A DNA stretch of 64,000 nt from Candidatus Saccharicenans subterraneus. Lineage in GTDB: Bacteria > Acidobacteriota > Aminicenantia > Aminicenantales > Saccharicenantaceae. A program made the position numbers and the translations under genes. Shown here in pieces: positions 35,797 through 45,082 of this stretch. The stretch lies in NCBI GenBank assembly GCA_003426165.1, contig QUAH01000001.1, forward strand, positions 186,001-250,000, read 5' to 3'. The notes below the pieces were generated by a model. It was not told the DNA's origin. It worked only from the letters and a program-made list of their open reading frames with translations, and searched no databases. Numbering within the stretch: the stretch's first letter is position 1; the number at the start of each line of letters is the position of its first letter.

Positions 35797-36861
35797 ATGA
35801 GCCAACCGCGAATCCTGTTCATCGACGACGAAGAAATCGTCCTGAGAAGCTGCCGCCGGATCTTTGCCGGCTCCGGATACGAAATAGAAACCGCCCTGTC
35901 CGGGGAAGAGGGGCTCAGCAAGGCTCTCAACCAGGATTTTGACCTGGTGGTCACCGACCTCAAGATGCCCGGCATCGGGGGTATGGAGGTCCTGACCCGG
36001 CTGAGGAAATCCAGGCCCGACACCACGGTAATTATCTTTACCGGTTATGCCAGCGTGGATACGGCCAGGGAAGCCCTAAAAAACGGAGCCTTTGATTATA
36101 TCCCCAAGCCCTTCACCCCCGAAGAAATCAGGGAAGTCATTAAGAATGCCCTGGAAGCCAGGGCCGGTAAACAGAGAACCATGCTGGACCTGATGGCCAT
36201 AGTTTCCCACGAGCTCAAGAGCCCGGTCTCGGCCTTGCACACCACGGCTTCCACCCTCTACAAGGGGTACTTCGGGCAGCTCTCACCCGAGCAGATGAAA
36301 ATTCTGGAGACCATCATCCGCAACTGCGAATATCTGGAAGACATCATCCGCAGCTACCTGGACCTGTCGAAGATGGAACTCGACCAGCTGGATTCGTTCA
36401 AGGAACAAATTTATTTTGCCAAGGATGTGGTGGAGGAGGTCCTGACCCTGCCCGAAATCCAGGACAACACCAAGAAGATGACGGTCAGCAAGAATTTTCC
36501 CCAGGACGTAAAGATAAACGGCGACCCGCGGTTGCTAAGAATCCTGGTGCGAAACCTGGTCAGCAACGCCATTAAGTACGGGACCGAAGGTACCGAGGTA
36601 AAGCTGGGTCTGGAAACCAAAGACGGCCAGATGGTTTTTTCTGTCCACAACCTGGGAGTGGGCATCAGGCCGGAAGACGGCCCGCGGCTCTTCCGCAAGT
36701 TTGAAAGGCTCAAGCAGCAGGGGACAGAAGGCGTCAAGGGTTCCGGCCTCGGGCTCTACATCTGCAAGAAAATTGTGGACAGCCACGGGGGCAAAATCTG
36801 GTTTGAATCGGAGCCCGGCCGCTGGGTAACTTTTTATGTCAGCCTGCCCCTGGCTTCCTGA
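35797..36861 (+). CDS. REC-HisKA-HATPase hybrid kinase without a sensor domain
   Basis: A 354-residue soluble protein behind GGAGGAAAAG. The N-terminal receiver has D54 (LVVTDLKMPG) and the switch lysine in YIPKPFTP. Residues ~130-200 form a HisKA dimer helix pair with H138 (IVSHELKSPVSALH), and the C-terminal half is an ATPase domain (NLVSNAIKYG, GSGLGLYICKKIV). With the receiver in front of the kinase and no sensor, it probably accepts phosphate from another kinase or is gated by its own receiver. It is the last gene of the hydrogenase-signalling run. Confidence 0.93.
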   Translation: MSQPRILFIDDEEIVLRSCRRIFAGSGYEIETALSGEEGLSKALNQDFDLVVTDLKMPGIGGMEVLTRLRKSRPDTTVIIFTGYASVDTAREALKNGAFDYIPKPFTPEEIREVIKNALEARAGKQRTMLDLMAIVSHELKSPVSALHTTASTLYKGYFGQLSPEQMKILETIIRNCEYLEDIIRSYLDLSKMELDQLDSFKEQIYFAKDVVEEVLTLPEIQDNTKKMTVSKNFPQDVKINGDPRLLRILVRNLVSNAIKYGTEGTEVKLGLETKDGQMVFSVHNLGVGIRPEDGPRLFRKFERLKQQGTEGVKGSGLGLYICKKIVDSHGGKIWFESEPGRWVTFYVSLPLAS

Positions 36862-37166
36862 TATCGGGCGGCCAAATTTCCATTCCCTCTTGCCTGAAGG
36901 GGAGGGAGGTTCCCGGATTCTTTATGAACGGATTGACCATGGACGTTGCCGACTTCTGGCCAAACCCGGCTTATCAGCCTTAGCCTGAAACCTGAGTTAG
37001 AAAGTCGCTTTGGACCGGTTGCGGCCAGCGGGCTGCTTGCCCCCGATTGAGATGGGTGGCCGATTTATCCCCATTTGCCGTCCGGACAGAGTCAAATTTC
37101 CGGGCCGCCTTCCTTCCAGGCAACGAATCTCTGCGGGATCGGGTTTTAATCGGCGGGCGGGTTCAA
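36862..37166. other. Intergenic stretch before tmRNA, ~300 bp
   Basis: No supported gene or RNA found. Short plus-strand frames lack ribosome-binding sites. A tmRNA promoter begins at its right end. I see no clear terminator for the kinase operon. Confidence 0.5.
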
Positions 37167-37196
37167 TTGACATTCCGCCCTTATCTTCCCTATAAT
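37167..37196 (+). promoter_or_regulatory. ssrA: Promoter of tmRNA
   Basis: Consensus TTGACA (37167-37172), 18-bp spacer, consensus TATAAT (37191-37196). The mature tmRNA begins 10 bp further on, so little or no 5' trimming is needed. Confidence 0.85.
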
Positions 37197-37205
37197 CTAT
37201 GTGTC

Positions 37206-37557
37206 GGGGGCGAAATGGACTCGACGGAGGTAGTGAAGCAGAAGCTGCAGGCCGAGGTCCCATCAACCTCGTTAAACAGGTGGGAAACAATTAACTGCAG
37301 AACCTGTTGCAGTCGCTGCCTGATAGAAAGTGCAGCCGTCTCTTGAGGCCTTTCCTGCGGGCCTGAAGAGACGCCGACCAGCAGGATAGTCTGCCGGGCG
37401 TGCTCAGGGCCCGGCGGATGAAGTACCACTTGGGCTGGTTGAGCGACGCTCTTCCTCTTCGAGAAGCGCTCAACAAGATGTACTGAAGAGGATAAGCCTG
37501 TAGAGGCTGGCTGTGGAATGCCTTCGGACGCGGGTTCGATTCCCGCCGCCTCCACCA
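37206..37557 (+). ncRNA. ssrA: Transfer-messenger RNA (tmRNA)
   Basis: A 352-nt single-piece tmRNA that rescues stalled ribosomes and tags the nascent chain. The 5' end (GGGGGCGAAATGGACTCGACG) pairs with the 3' end (CGCCTCC-A-CCA) as a tRNA-Ala-like acceptor, and a T arm with GGTTCGATTCC precedes the encoded CCA. The reading frame ending at TGA 37321 gives a tag close to (A)GKQLTAEPVAVAA, whose AVAA end resembles the usual ALAA degron. The exact resume codon (GGG at 37282 assumed) is inferred. A T7 run directly after CCA may terminate transcription. Confidence 0.95.
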
Positions 37558-37588
37558 TTTTTTTATACAGTTAAATGAAGAAGACAAG

Positions 37589-38806
37589 ATGCCCAGAACA
37601 GCCAGAGTCATACTAGTCCTGTCGTTGTTATTTGTGGCTTTTTCCAGCCTGGTTTTTTCCCCCGTCCTGGCCCAGAAGAAAAGCCAGCCCGTCCCGGTCA
37701 TCAAAGTCGAGGTGGTTGACTTTACCGGTGGTGCCCGGCTGAAGATCACCGCCGGCTCAAACCTGAATTACAGCCTGAGAAAATCCGGGAATGTGCTGAC
37801 CGTTTCCTTCAGGTCGCTGAGCGGACTGCGCTATGACCGGACGCCCTTTTCCAGCCGCCTGGTCCAGTCCATCGACCTGGCCAAATCGCCCGAGGCTTTC
37901 CTGTTGCTGATCAAGACCTCAACTGCTGATTTTTCCTATACCCAGTCGGCCCGCTGGAATCCCTTCGAGCTGACGATTGAACTAAGAACCGGGGAGGAGA
38001 AGAAAGCCCCGGCCGAGCCCAGGCCGACGGCTCCGGAAAAGCCGGTCACGACCCAGGTTCAGGCTCAACCCACCGCTGCTGCCGAACAGGCCGGGCCCCC
38101 AACCTCCGGCGGCAAGAAGCAGGTTAAAACCATCGTCATCGACCCGGGACATGGCGGCAACGAGACCGGGGCCAAGGGAACATACGGAACCCTGGAAAAG
38201 GATGTAACGCTGGCGGTTTCCAGGAAGCTCAAGGAAGCCATAGAGCGCGGGCTGAAATACCGCGTGGTCATGACCAGGGAGGCCGACCTCTCGGTTCCCC
38301 TGGAGAGGCGGGCGGCCATTGCCAATAACAACAAGGCCGATTTGTTCATCAGCATTCATGTCAACGGTTCCCGGAGGGTGAAGGCCAACGGCTCGGAAAC
38401 ATTTTTCCTCAGCCTGAATGCCACGGACGAAGAATCGCGCCGCCTGGCCTACTTTGAGAACAACTCGGAGGAGCTGGAAAACCGGGTCCCGGAAAAGGAC
38501 TTCGATGACCTGAAGCTCATCCTGTGGGACATGGCCCAGTCGGCCTACCTCAAGCAGAGCAGCCAGCTGGCCGAGTTCGTCCAGCAGGAGCTCAACGAGC
38601 TGCTGAATACCAGGAACCGCGGGGTCAAGCAGGCTCCCTTCAAGGTCCTGACCGGCGCGGCCTGCCCGGCCATACTGGTGGAAGTGGCCTTTATCACCAA
38701 CCCGGAAGAGGAAAAGCAGCTGCAGTCGGAAGATTTCCAGGCCAGGGTGGCCGAGGCCATCTACCGCGGCCTTAACCGGTTCCTGCAGCTTTATGAAAAA
38801 CCATGA
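37589..38806 (+). CDS. N-acetylmuramoyl-L-alanine amidase with AMIN domain (AmiC-like)
   Basis: Cleaves the amide bond between MurNAc and the stem peptide, needed for cell separation. 405 residues. Signal peptide (VILVLSLLFVAFSSLVFSPVLA|Q), an AMIN-like peptidoglycan-targeting domain (~residues 35-130), a Pro/Ala-rich linker, then an Amidase_3 domain. Zinc ligands and the catalytic Glu are in DPGHGGNETGA, ISIHVNG and ILVEVAFITN. There is no obvious EnvC-regulated blocking helix that I can identify by eye. It starts 31 bp after tmRNA with a weak ribosome-binding site and overlaps the GerMN gene by 4 bp. Confidence 0.94.
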   Translation: MPRTARVILVLSLLFVAFSSLVFSPVLAQKKSQPVPVIKVEVVDFTGGARLKITAGSNLNYSLRKSGNVLTVSFRSLSGLRYDRTPFSSRLVQSIDLAKSPEAFLLLIKTSTADFSYTQSARWNPFELTIELRTGEEKKAPAEPRPTAPEKPVTTQVQAQPTAAAEQAGPPTSGGKKQVKTIVIDPGHGGNETGAKGTYGTLEKDVTLAVSRKLKEAIERGLKYRVVMTREADLSVPLERRAAIANNNKADLFISIHVNGSRRVKANGSETFFLSLNATDEESRRLAYFENNSEELENRVPEKDFDDLKLILWDMAQSAYLKQSSQLAEFVQQELNELLNTRNRGVKQAPFKVLTGAACPAILVEVAFITNPEEEKQLQSEDFQARVAEAIYRGLNRFLQLYEKP

Positions 38807-39384
38807 AACGCAAAAAGAAAAAACTCACCACCCTTTTCATCCTGCTGGCCGTGCTGGCGGTTGTGGTCCTGGTCTTTTTCTTCGGTGGTCGCCGGGAAAA
38901 AATTAAGCACCAGGCCGGACCGGCCGTTTCCGCTACCGGCAGCGGCCAGGTCCAGGGAGTGAAGACGAAGAGGGTCACCATCTTCTTTCTCTCAGAAAGC
39001 GACAACCTGCTTCACCCGGAAGAGAGGGAAATCCAGGCAGGTACCCTGAACGAAGAAGCCCGGGCGGTGGTGGAAGAAATTATCAAGGGTTCCAGGTCGG
39101 GTCTGCTGAACACGGTGCCTGAGACCACCCGGCTGAGGCAGGTTTTTGTTACCTCCGACGGGACCGCCTACGTTGACCTGAGCCGGCAGATACTGGAAGC
39201 CAGTTATTATGGCTCATCCGGCGAGATGGCCGCGGTCTATTCCATCGTCAACTCGCTTACCTATAACTTTAAGAGCATCAAGAGAGTCAGCCTGCTGGTC
39301 GAGGGCAACGAAAGAGAGACTCTGGGTGGCCATATCGACCTGTCGCGCCCGTTCAACCCGGACTATTCACTGGTCGCCAGGTAA
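38803..39384 (+). CDS. GerMN-domain membrane-anchored protein
   Basis: 193 residues. A lysine-rich N-terminus, one membrane helix (LFILLAVLAVVVLVFFFG), and a GerMN domain (VTIFFLSESDNLLHPEER, AYVDLSRQIL, YSIVNSLTYNF). GerMN domains are found in GerM of sporulating bacteria and in many non-sporulating species, where they probably bind envelope components. Translational coupling to a peptidoglycan amidase supports a cell-wall role. No spore genes are nearby. Confidence 0.87.
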   Translation: MKRKKKKLTTLFILLAVLAVVVLVFFFGGRREKIKHQAGPAVSATGSGQVQGVKTKRVTIFFLSESDNLLHPEEREIQAGTLNEEARAVVEEIIKGSRSGLLNTVPETTRLRQVFVTSDGTAYVDLSRQILEASYYGSSGEMAAVYSIVNSLTYNFKSIKRVSLLVEGNERETLGGHIDLSRPFNPDYSLVAR

Positions 39385-39404
39385 TTGTCTTTCATAAATT
39401 TCAA

Positions 39405-40736
39405 ATGAAGTATAAAAAATTACCCCGCGTGGTCATTCTCGGTTATCCCAACGCCGGGAAATCCACCCTTTTTAACAGGTTGCTCGGCCAGAAAAAGGCC
39501 CTGGTTCATTCCCTGCCGGGAATGACCCGGGACTTGATAACGGGAGTGGCCAGGATAGACCACCGCGAGTGCCTGCTGGTTGATACCGGCGGTTTTGCCG
39601 ACGGCCGGGTGGACCCGATTTCTTCCAAGGTCAGGGCCAAGGCCCTGGAAGCGGCCCGGTCGGCCGACCTGTTGATTTTTCTGTTTGACAGCAAGCGGGC
39701 CCTGACCGCGGGCGAGGAGGAGCTTTTTCTGGAAATTAAGAAGTTTGGCCGGCCCCTGCTGGCCGTGGTCAACAAGGTCGATACGCCCGAATCGGAGCCC
39801 GACCTGTCCGAGTATTACCGACTGGGGATAAGAGACCTCATAACCATTTCGGCCGAGCACAAGCTCAACCTGGAATACCTGAAGGAAAAAATAGGTGAAC
39901 TTCTGCCGGCCAGGCCCGGAGAAGAACCAGCCCCGGAACCAGCCCAGAAGCCCCTGAAAATTGCCATCGTCGGCCGGATCAACGTCGGCAAGTCGTCGCT
40001 GGTCAACCGCCTCTGTGGAGAGGAAAGGCTCCTGGTTTCTGAAATTCCGGGCACCACCCGGGACAGTGTCGATACCCTCATCACCAGGAATAAAAAGGTC
40101 TACTGCCTGGTCGATACCGCCGGTATCAGGAAATTCAGCGGGACCAGAGATTCCAGGGAAAAGGCCGGGATCATCCGGGCCCAGAGAAATATCGAGGAGG
40201 CCGATGTTATCTGCCTGGTACTCGATATCCAGGAATTTCCCACCCGCCAGGATGCCCACATCGCCAGCCTGGCCCATAAGTCCGGCAAGCCGCTGCTGAT
40301 TGCCCTGAACAAGTGGGACCTGGCGGAAAAGCAGCGGGTTAACCCGAGGGAAGTCCAGGAGCACGTTTTCAGCCGCCTTAATTTTGTGGATTATGCTCCG
40401 CTGGTCTTTGTCTCGGCTTTGACCGGCCAGCGGGTGACCAGAATTCTGGACCTGGCCGAGGAAGTCTACGAGTCGGCCTCCAGGAAGCTGGAGACCTCGC
40501 TCCTTAACAGGTTCTGGGAACGATTTTCGCGGGAATATCCGCCCAAGACCCGGGATGGCTCGACCCTAAAGGTGAAGTACATAGTGCAGAAAGGGGTCAG
40601 GCCACCGGCCTTTGTGCTTTTCGGACACAGCCGGGCCCCGCTGCTTCCGGCCTACGAGAAATTCCTGGCCGACACCTTCCGACGGCAGTTTGGTTTCGTG
40701 GGCACGCCACTCCGGTTTTATTTAAGAAAAAGTTGA
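39405..40736 (+). CDS. der: Ribosome-assembly GTPase Der (EngA)
   Basis: Assists maturation of the 50S subunit. The 443-residue length is standard. Two tandem G domains: GYPNAGKST with DTGG and NKVD, then GRINVGKSS with DTAG and NKWD. A C-terminal KH-like domain (TLKVKYIVQKGVRPPAFVLF) follows. No Shine-Dalgarno sequence precedes the ATG; a TAAATT box lies 4 bp upstream. It follows the GerMN gene by 20 bp. Confidence 0.97.
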   Translation: MKYKKLPRVVILGYPNAGKSTLFNRLLGQKKALVHSLPGMTRDLITGVARIDHRECLLVDTGGFADGRVDPISSKVRAKALEAARSADLLIFLFDSKRALTAGEEELFLEIKKFGRPLLAVVNKVDTPESEPDLSEYYRLGIRDLITISAEHKLNLEYLKEKIGELLPARPGEEPAPEPAQKPLKIAIVGRINVGKSSLVNRLCGEERLLVSEIPGTTRDSVDTLITRNKKVYCLVDTAGIRKFSGTRDSREKAGIIRAQRNIEEADVICLVLDIQEFPTRQDAHIASLAHKSGKPLLIALNKWDLAEKQRVNPREVQEHVFSRLNFVDYAPLVFVSALTGQRVTRILDLAEEVYESASRKLETSLLNRFWERFSREYPPKTRDGSTLKVKYIVQKGVRPPAFVLFGHSRAPLLPAYEKFLADTFRRQFGFVGTPLRFYLRKS

Positions 40737-40852
40737 GCCACAAATGATAAGCCGGGCCCCCGTTCCTTTGACTGCCGGGAGGCAGCTTTCCGGTTGGTCT
40801 GAATCCATCCCGGAAAGGAGGCCGGGTCGGGTGTCAAATGTTCCATTTTTTC

Positions 40853-40881
40853 TTGACTTTATGGCCTTAATCTTATATAAA
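40853..40881 (+). promoter_or_regulatory. Promoter of the TPR lipoprotein gene
   Basis: TTGACT (40853-40858), 17-bp spacer, TATAAA (40876-40881). The leader carries AAGGAGGTC before the start codons. Confidence 0.8.
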
Positions 40882-40924
40882 ATATTTCTAATTGTCTGAA
40901 GACCAGATGTTTAAGGAGGTCATG

Positions 40925-41935
40925 ATGACTCGTCAGAGGATAAACGGCTTGGCAGTTATCCTTTTAGCCTTGGCTGTTCTTGTGACCGCGACCAGTTGCG
41001 AGAAGCTTAAGGTTAACAATTTACAGGCAAATTATCATTTTAAGAGAGCCAACAACCTGTTCAGAGAAGGCAAATACCGGAACGCGGTGGCCGAGTATGA
41101 ACTGGCCCTGAAATACAGGCCTGACCTGGTTCAGGCTTACCGGTACATCGGCGAAAGCTACAAGCAGCTTTACAAGCCCGGTGTTGAGTCCGCCCTGAAC
41201 AAGGAGCTGGAAAAGAAGGCCCTGGAAGCTTTGAACAAGGCCCTGGAAATCGAGCCCAACAACAAGGACATCATCTACTCCCTGGGTGACATGTACGACA
41301 AGCTGAGAAGGTTTCCCGAGGCCGAAAAGCTCTACCTGAGAATTCTGGAACTCGACCCGCAGAACATGGACAACTTCTACGTGGTGGCTGAGTTCTACAG
41401 CCGCTATGCCGGTGAAATCCCGGATGCGGCCAAGAAAGCTGAAACCATGTACCTGCGCCGCATCGAGGCCGACCCGGAAAACCCGATGGGCTATGCCTAT
41501 GCGGCCAACTACTACGAGCACCTGCCGGTTTCCGAGCAGAACCTGGAAGGGGCCATTGAGAATTTTGACAAGGCCAACATGTTCTGGGAGAAGAGAATCG
41601 CCCTCGACCCGGAAAATCCCCAGGCCTGGCTGGCCAAGGGAGTTAACCGCTGGAGCCGGGCTTACCGTTTCCAGGTTGTGCCCGAGGCCGAAAGACTGGC
41701 CATCGCCCGCGATGCTCTCCAGGCCATTGAAAAGGCCAGGGACCTTGACCCGAACTATCCCGAGCCCTACAGCTGGCTGAGCGTTCTCTACCAGTCAGTC
41801 CTGGCCAAGCTGGAACCCGACAAGGCCGCCAGGTACACCGCCGAAGGCCAGAAGAACATCGAGAAGTTCCAGGAACTGAGAAAGAGAGCGGCCGAGAAAA
41901 AGAAACTTGAGGAAGAACTCAAGGGAGTTAAGTAA
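40925..41935 (+). CDS. TPR-repeat protein, probable lipoprotein
   Basis: About 336 residues. Adjacent ATGs at 40922 and 40925 both follow AAGGAGGTC; the track start (TTG 40892) lies upstream of the ribosome-binding site and is unlikely. The signal sequence ends TATSC|EK, an acceptable though not ideal lipobox. Four or more TPR units follow (for example LFREGKYRNAVAEYELALKY), then a lysine-rich coiled tail. Its function is unknown; a periplasmic scaffold is likely. A strong promoter and terminator isolate it as a single-gene unit. Confidence 0.83.
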   Translation: MTRQRINGLAVILLALAVLVTATSCEKLKVNNLQANYHFKRANNLFREGKYRNAVAEYELALKYRPDLVQAYRYIGESYKQLYKPGVESALNKELEKKALEALNKALEIEPNNKDIIYSLGDMYDKLRRFPEAEKLYLRILELDPQNMDNFYVVAEFYSRYAGEIPDAAKKAETMYLRRIEADPENPMGYAYAANYYEHLPVSEQNLEGAIENFDKANMFWEKRIALDPENPQAWLAKGVNRWSRAYRFQVVPEAERLAIARDALQAIEKARDLDPNYPEPYSWLSVLYQSVLAKLEPDKAARYTAEGQKNIEKFQELRKRAAEKKKLEEELKGVK

Positions 41936-41949
41936 TAGCCCAAACTTCG

Positions 41950-41989
41950 GGGGGCAGACAGGGTCGACCTTCTGCCCCCTTTTTATTTT
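41950..41989 (+). terminator. Intrinsic terminator of the TPR lipoprotein gene
   Basis: Stem GGGGGCAGA/TCTGCCCCC with a small inner helix, followed by TTTTTATTTT. It ends only 6 bp before the rhomboid start codon. Confidence 0.88.
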
Positions 41990-41995
41990 GCTTAG

Positions 41996-42667
41996 ATGTT
42001 CATCCCGCTGAAGGACGAGAATCCCACCCTAAGGTTTCCCGTTATCACCATCATCCTGATTGCGGTTAACTGCCTGGTCTTCCTGTACCAGGTTTTTTCG
42101 CCGAACGGTCTTGAGTACCATGTCCTGAAGTTCGGCATCATACCCTATGAAATCACCCACTGGGAGGCCGCGGCGGCCGTGCCCAGGGTTTTCTGGCCGT
42201 TGAGCCTGATCACCGGGATGTTCCTCCACGGCAGCCTGCTGCACCTCCTGGGAAACATGCTCTACCTGTGGATATTCGGCAACAACGTCGAGGATTTCCT
42301 GGGACCGGTAAAATTTGTGCTGTTTTACCTGGCCTGCGGGGTGACCGCTTCCCTTCTCCAGGTGGCCGTTTATCCCAACTCCAGGGTCCCGATGATCGGG
42401 GCCAGCGGGGCTATTGCCGGGCTGCTGGGGGCCTACCTGGTGCTTTTTCCCTCGGCCCGGGTCAAGACCCTGGTTTTCCTGATTTTTTACATCACCATCA
42501 TTTATGTGCCGGCCTGGGTGCTGCTTGGCCTGTGGTTTTTTCTCCAGGTTTCCAACATAGGACTGGGGGGAGGGGTGGCCTGGTTTGCCCATATCGGCGG
42601 TTTTCTGGCCGGCCTGTCCATGGTCCTTCCGGCCGCGCGCCGGCGCCGGAAATTCTACTATGTTTAA
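41996..42667 (+). CDS. Rhomboid-family intramembrane serine protease
   Basis: A 223-residue polytopic protein with about six helices. The catalytic serine is in GASGAIAG and the histidine in AHIGGFLAG. The L1 loop motif and HLLGNMLYLWIFG are typical. It begins MFIPLKDENPTLRFP, the usual rhomboid N-terminus, so the start is probably right although no ribosome-binding site exists: the preceding bases are the U-tract of a terminator. TATTTT ends 6 bp before the ATG and might act as a -10 for a leaderless mRNA, but no -35 is seen. The substrate is unknown. Confidence 0.92.
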   Translation: MFIPLKDENPTLRFPVITIILIAVNCLVFLYQVFSPNGLEYHVLKFGIIPYEITHWEAAAAVPRVFWPLSLITGMFLHGSLLHLLGNMLYLWIFGNNVEDFLGPVKFVLFYLACGVTASLLQVAVYPNSRVPMIGASGAIAGLLGAYLVLFPSARVKTLVFLIFYITIIYVPAWVLLGLWFFLQVSNIGLGGGVAWFAHIGGFLAGLSMVLPAARRRRKFYYV

Positions 42668-42719
42668 TAAAAGCTTGAATTTACAGGGCAAAAAGGCTAC
42701 AATTAATAGCCTCAGTTGG

Positions 42720-42748
42720 TTGACAATTTAAGCGTTATTTAGTATCTT
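42720..42748 (+). promoter_or_regulatory. rplM: Promoter of the rplM ribosomal operon
   Basis: TTGACA (42720-42725), 17-bp spacer, TATCTT (42743-42748), giving a leader of about 40 nt. Confidence 0.75.
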
Positions 42749-42793
42749 TATTCATCAAATTAGCCATATTTTTTCATAAGGCAAGGTTGGAAA

Positions 42794-43222
42794 ATGAAGA
42801 CTTATCATCCAAAAAAAGAAGAAGTTCAACAGAAGTGGTGGCTGATAAACGCCGACGGCCAGATTCTGGGCCGGCTGGCTACCGAAATTGCCGTTCTGTT
42901 GAGAGGCAAGAATAAGCCGCAGTTTGCTCCCAGTGCCGATGTTGGCGATTTCGTGGTCGTGGTTAACGCCGAGAAGATCGCGGTAACGGGCAATAAACTG
43001 GAAGATAAGATGTATTATCATCATTCCCAGTATCCCGGCGGCATCAAGGAGAAAAAGCTCAAAGAAATGCTCGAGACCAAGCCGGAAGAAGTCATCCGGA
43101 AGGCGGTCTGGGGCATGATCCCCAAGAATAAACTGGGCCGGGCCATTATCAAGAAGCTTAAGGTCTATCGCGGTCCCGAACATCCCCACCAGGCCCAGAA
43201 TCCTGAAGAATACAAGTTTTAG
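42794..43222 (+). CDS. rplM: Ribosomal protein L13
   Basis: 142 residues, full length. Signature segments [22 protein letters not shown] and [13 protein letters not shown] are all diagnostic. It begins the rplM-rpsI-rpsB-tsf-pyrH-frr run on the plus strand. The ribosome-binding site is weak (CAAGGTTGG); a regulatory leader is possible but not evident. Confidence 0.98.
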   Translation: MKTYHPKKEEVQQKWWLINADGQILGRLATEIAVLLRGKNKPQFAPSADVGDFVVVVNAEKIAVTGNKLEDKMYYHHSQYPGGIKEKKLKEMLETKPEEVIRKAVWGMIPKNKLGRAIIKKLKVYRGPEHPHQAQNPEEYKF

Positions 43223-43230
43223 GAGGCACC

Positions 43231-43635
43231 TTGAGTCTGATTCAGTACTATGGAACAGGCAAAAGAAAAAACGCCATTGCCCGGGTCTTTTTGAGGTCGG
43301 GCAAGGGTGATATCACTCTGGTGGTCAATAAAAAACTCCGCCCCTTCGAGGAATATTTCAAGCTTGATTCCCTGCGCTACACCATACGACAGCCGCTGAT
43401 GGTCACCGAGACCGAGAACAAGTTCGACATTTTCATGAGAGTGGAAGGTGGCGGGCTCCGCGGGCAGGCCGAGGCCGTCCGGCTGGGTATCGCCCGGGCC
43501 CTGGTCGAATTCAACCGGGAATTGAGGCCGGTTCTCCGCAATGCCAGCCTGCTGACCAGAGATTCCAGGATCAAGGAACGGAAAAAGTACGGCCTGCTGG
43601 CTGCCAGGAAGGCACCGCAGTACCATAAGAGATAA
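43231..43635 (+). CDS. rpsI: Ribosomal protein S9
   Basis: 134 residues. The S9 N-terminus [16 protein letters not shown] and the C-terminal KAPQYHKR, whose terminal lysine/arginine reaches the P-site tRNA, are intact. It uses TTG as start codon behind a strong AGGAGG, 8 bp after rplM. Confidence 0.98.
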   Translation: MSLIQYYGTGKRKNAIARVFLRSGKGDITLVVNKKLRPFEEYFKLDSLRYTIRQPLMVTETENKFDIFMRVEGGGLRGQAEAVRLGIARALVEFNRELRPVLRNASLLTRDSRIKERKKYGLLAARKAPQYHKR

Positions 43636-43659
43636 AGTCCGGGAAAGGGAGGAAGTCCT

Positions 43660-44445
43660 TTGGTTTCAGTAACAATGAAAGAGCTCTTGGAAGCTGGCGT
43701 TCACTTCGGTCATCAAACCAGACGCTGGAACCCGAAGATGAAAGAATACATCTTCGGTCAGAGAAACGGAATTTACATCATCGACCTGCAGAAGACCATA
43801 AAAAGCTTTAAGGAAGCCCTGCAGTTTGTCAGAAGCGTGGCCGAGAGCGGCCGGCAGATTCTGTTTGTCGGCACCAAAAAGCAGGCCCAGGATATCATCC
43901 GGGATTACGCCCTGAAGTGCGAATCGAGCTACGTCAACCAGCGCTGGCTGGGCGGGCTGCTGACCAACTTCAAGGTCATCCGCACCAGCGTGGACAAGCT
44001 GGTGGAGATGGAAGAGATGCGGGAGGACGGTCGCTGGGAGCTCCTGTCGAAGAAAGAGCAGTCCCGCAAGGAGAAAGTCTTCCGCAAGCTCCAGAAGAAC
44101 CTGGGCGGTCTGAAGACCCTGACCGAACTGCCCGGGGCCGTTTTCATCATAGATTCTTCCAAGGAAGAAATTGCCATTGCCGAGGCCCGCAAGATGAAGA
44201 TCCCCATCGTGGCCGTGGTCGACACCAACGGCGATCCCGAGGACATCGATTATCCCATCCCCGGCAACGATGACGCGGTCAGGGCCATCGAACTTTTTGC
44301 CTCCAAGGTGGCCGAGGCCATCATTGAAGGCAAGAAGGCCAGGCTGGCCCAGGGGATGATGGAGGAAAAGAAAGAAGAGGCCGCAGGCGAAACCCAGCCC
44401 GTCGAAGCTGAAACTCGAACCGAACCGGGCGGCGAAAACGAATAA
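43660..44445 (+). CDS. rpsB: Ribosomal protein S2
   Basis: 261 residues with the usual [19 protein letters not shown] start. The TTG at 43660 behind GGGAGGAAG gives the family's [13 protein letters not shown]-terminus; the internal ATG at 43675 would shorten it. The acidic Glu/Thr-rich tail after residue ~230 is variable in S2. It is followed 22 bp later by tsf, the conserved pairing. Confidence 0.98.
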   Translation: MVSVTMKELLEAGVHFGHQTRRWNPKMKEYIFGQRNGIYIIDLQKTIKSFKEALQFVRSVAESGRQILFVGTKKQAQDIIRDYALKCESSYVNQRWLGGLLTNFKVIRTSVDKLVEMEEMREDGRWELLSKKEQSRKEKVFRKLQKNLGGLKTLTELPGAVFIIDSSKEEIAIAEARKMKIPIVAVVDTNGDPEDIDYPIPGNDDAVRAIELFASKVAEAIIEGKKARLAQGMMEEKKEEAAGETQPVEAETRTEPGGENE

Positions 44446-44467
44446 CCGACTGCTAAAGGAGATAGAC

Positions 44468-45067
<600 letters not shown>

Positions 45068-45082
45068 GAAGCGATAAAAAGA

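Noticed and set aside
37047-37346. A 99-codon ORF running into the tmRNA
   Set aside because: It overlaps the tmRNA promoter and 5' half, which are unambiguous structural RNA features.
40786-40817. CTTTCCGG/CCGGAAAG inverted repeat after der as a terminator
   Set aside because: A 16-nt loop and no U-tract; too weak to call.
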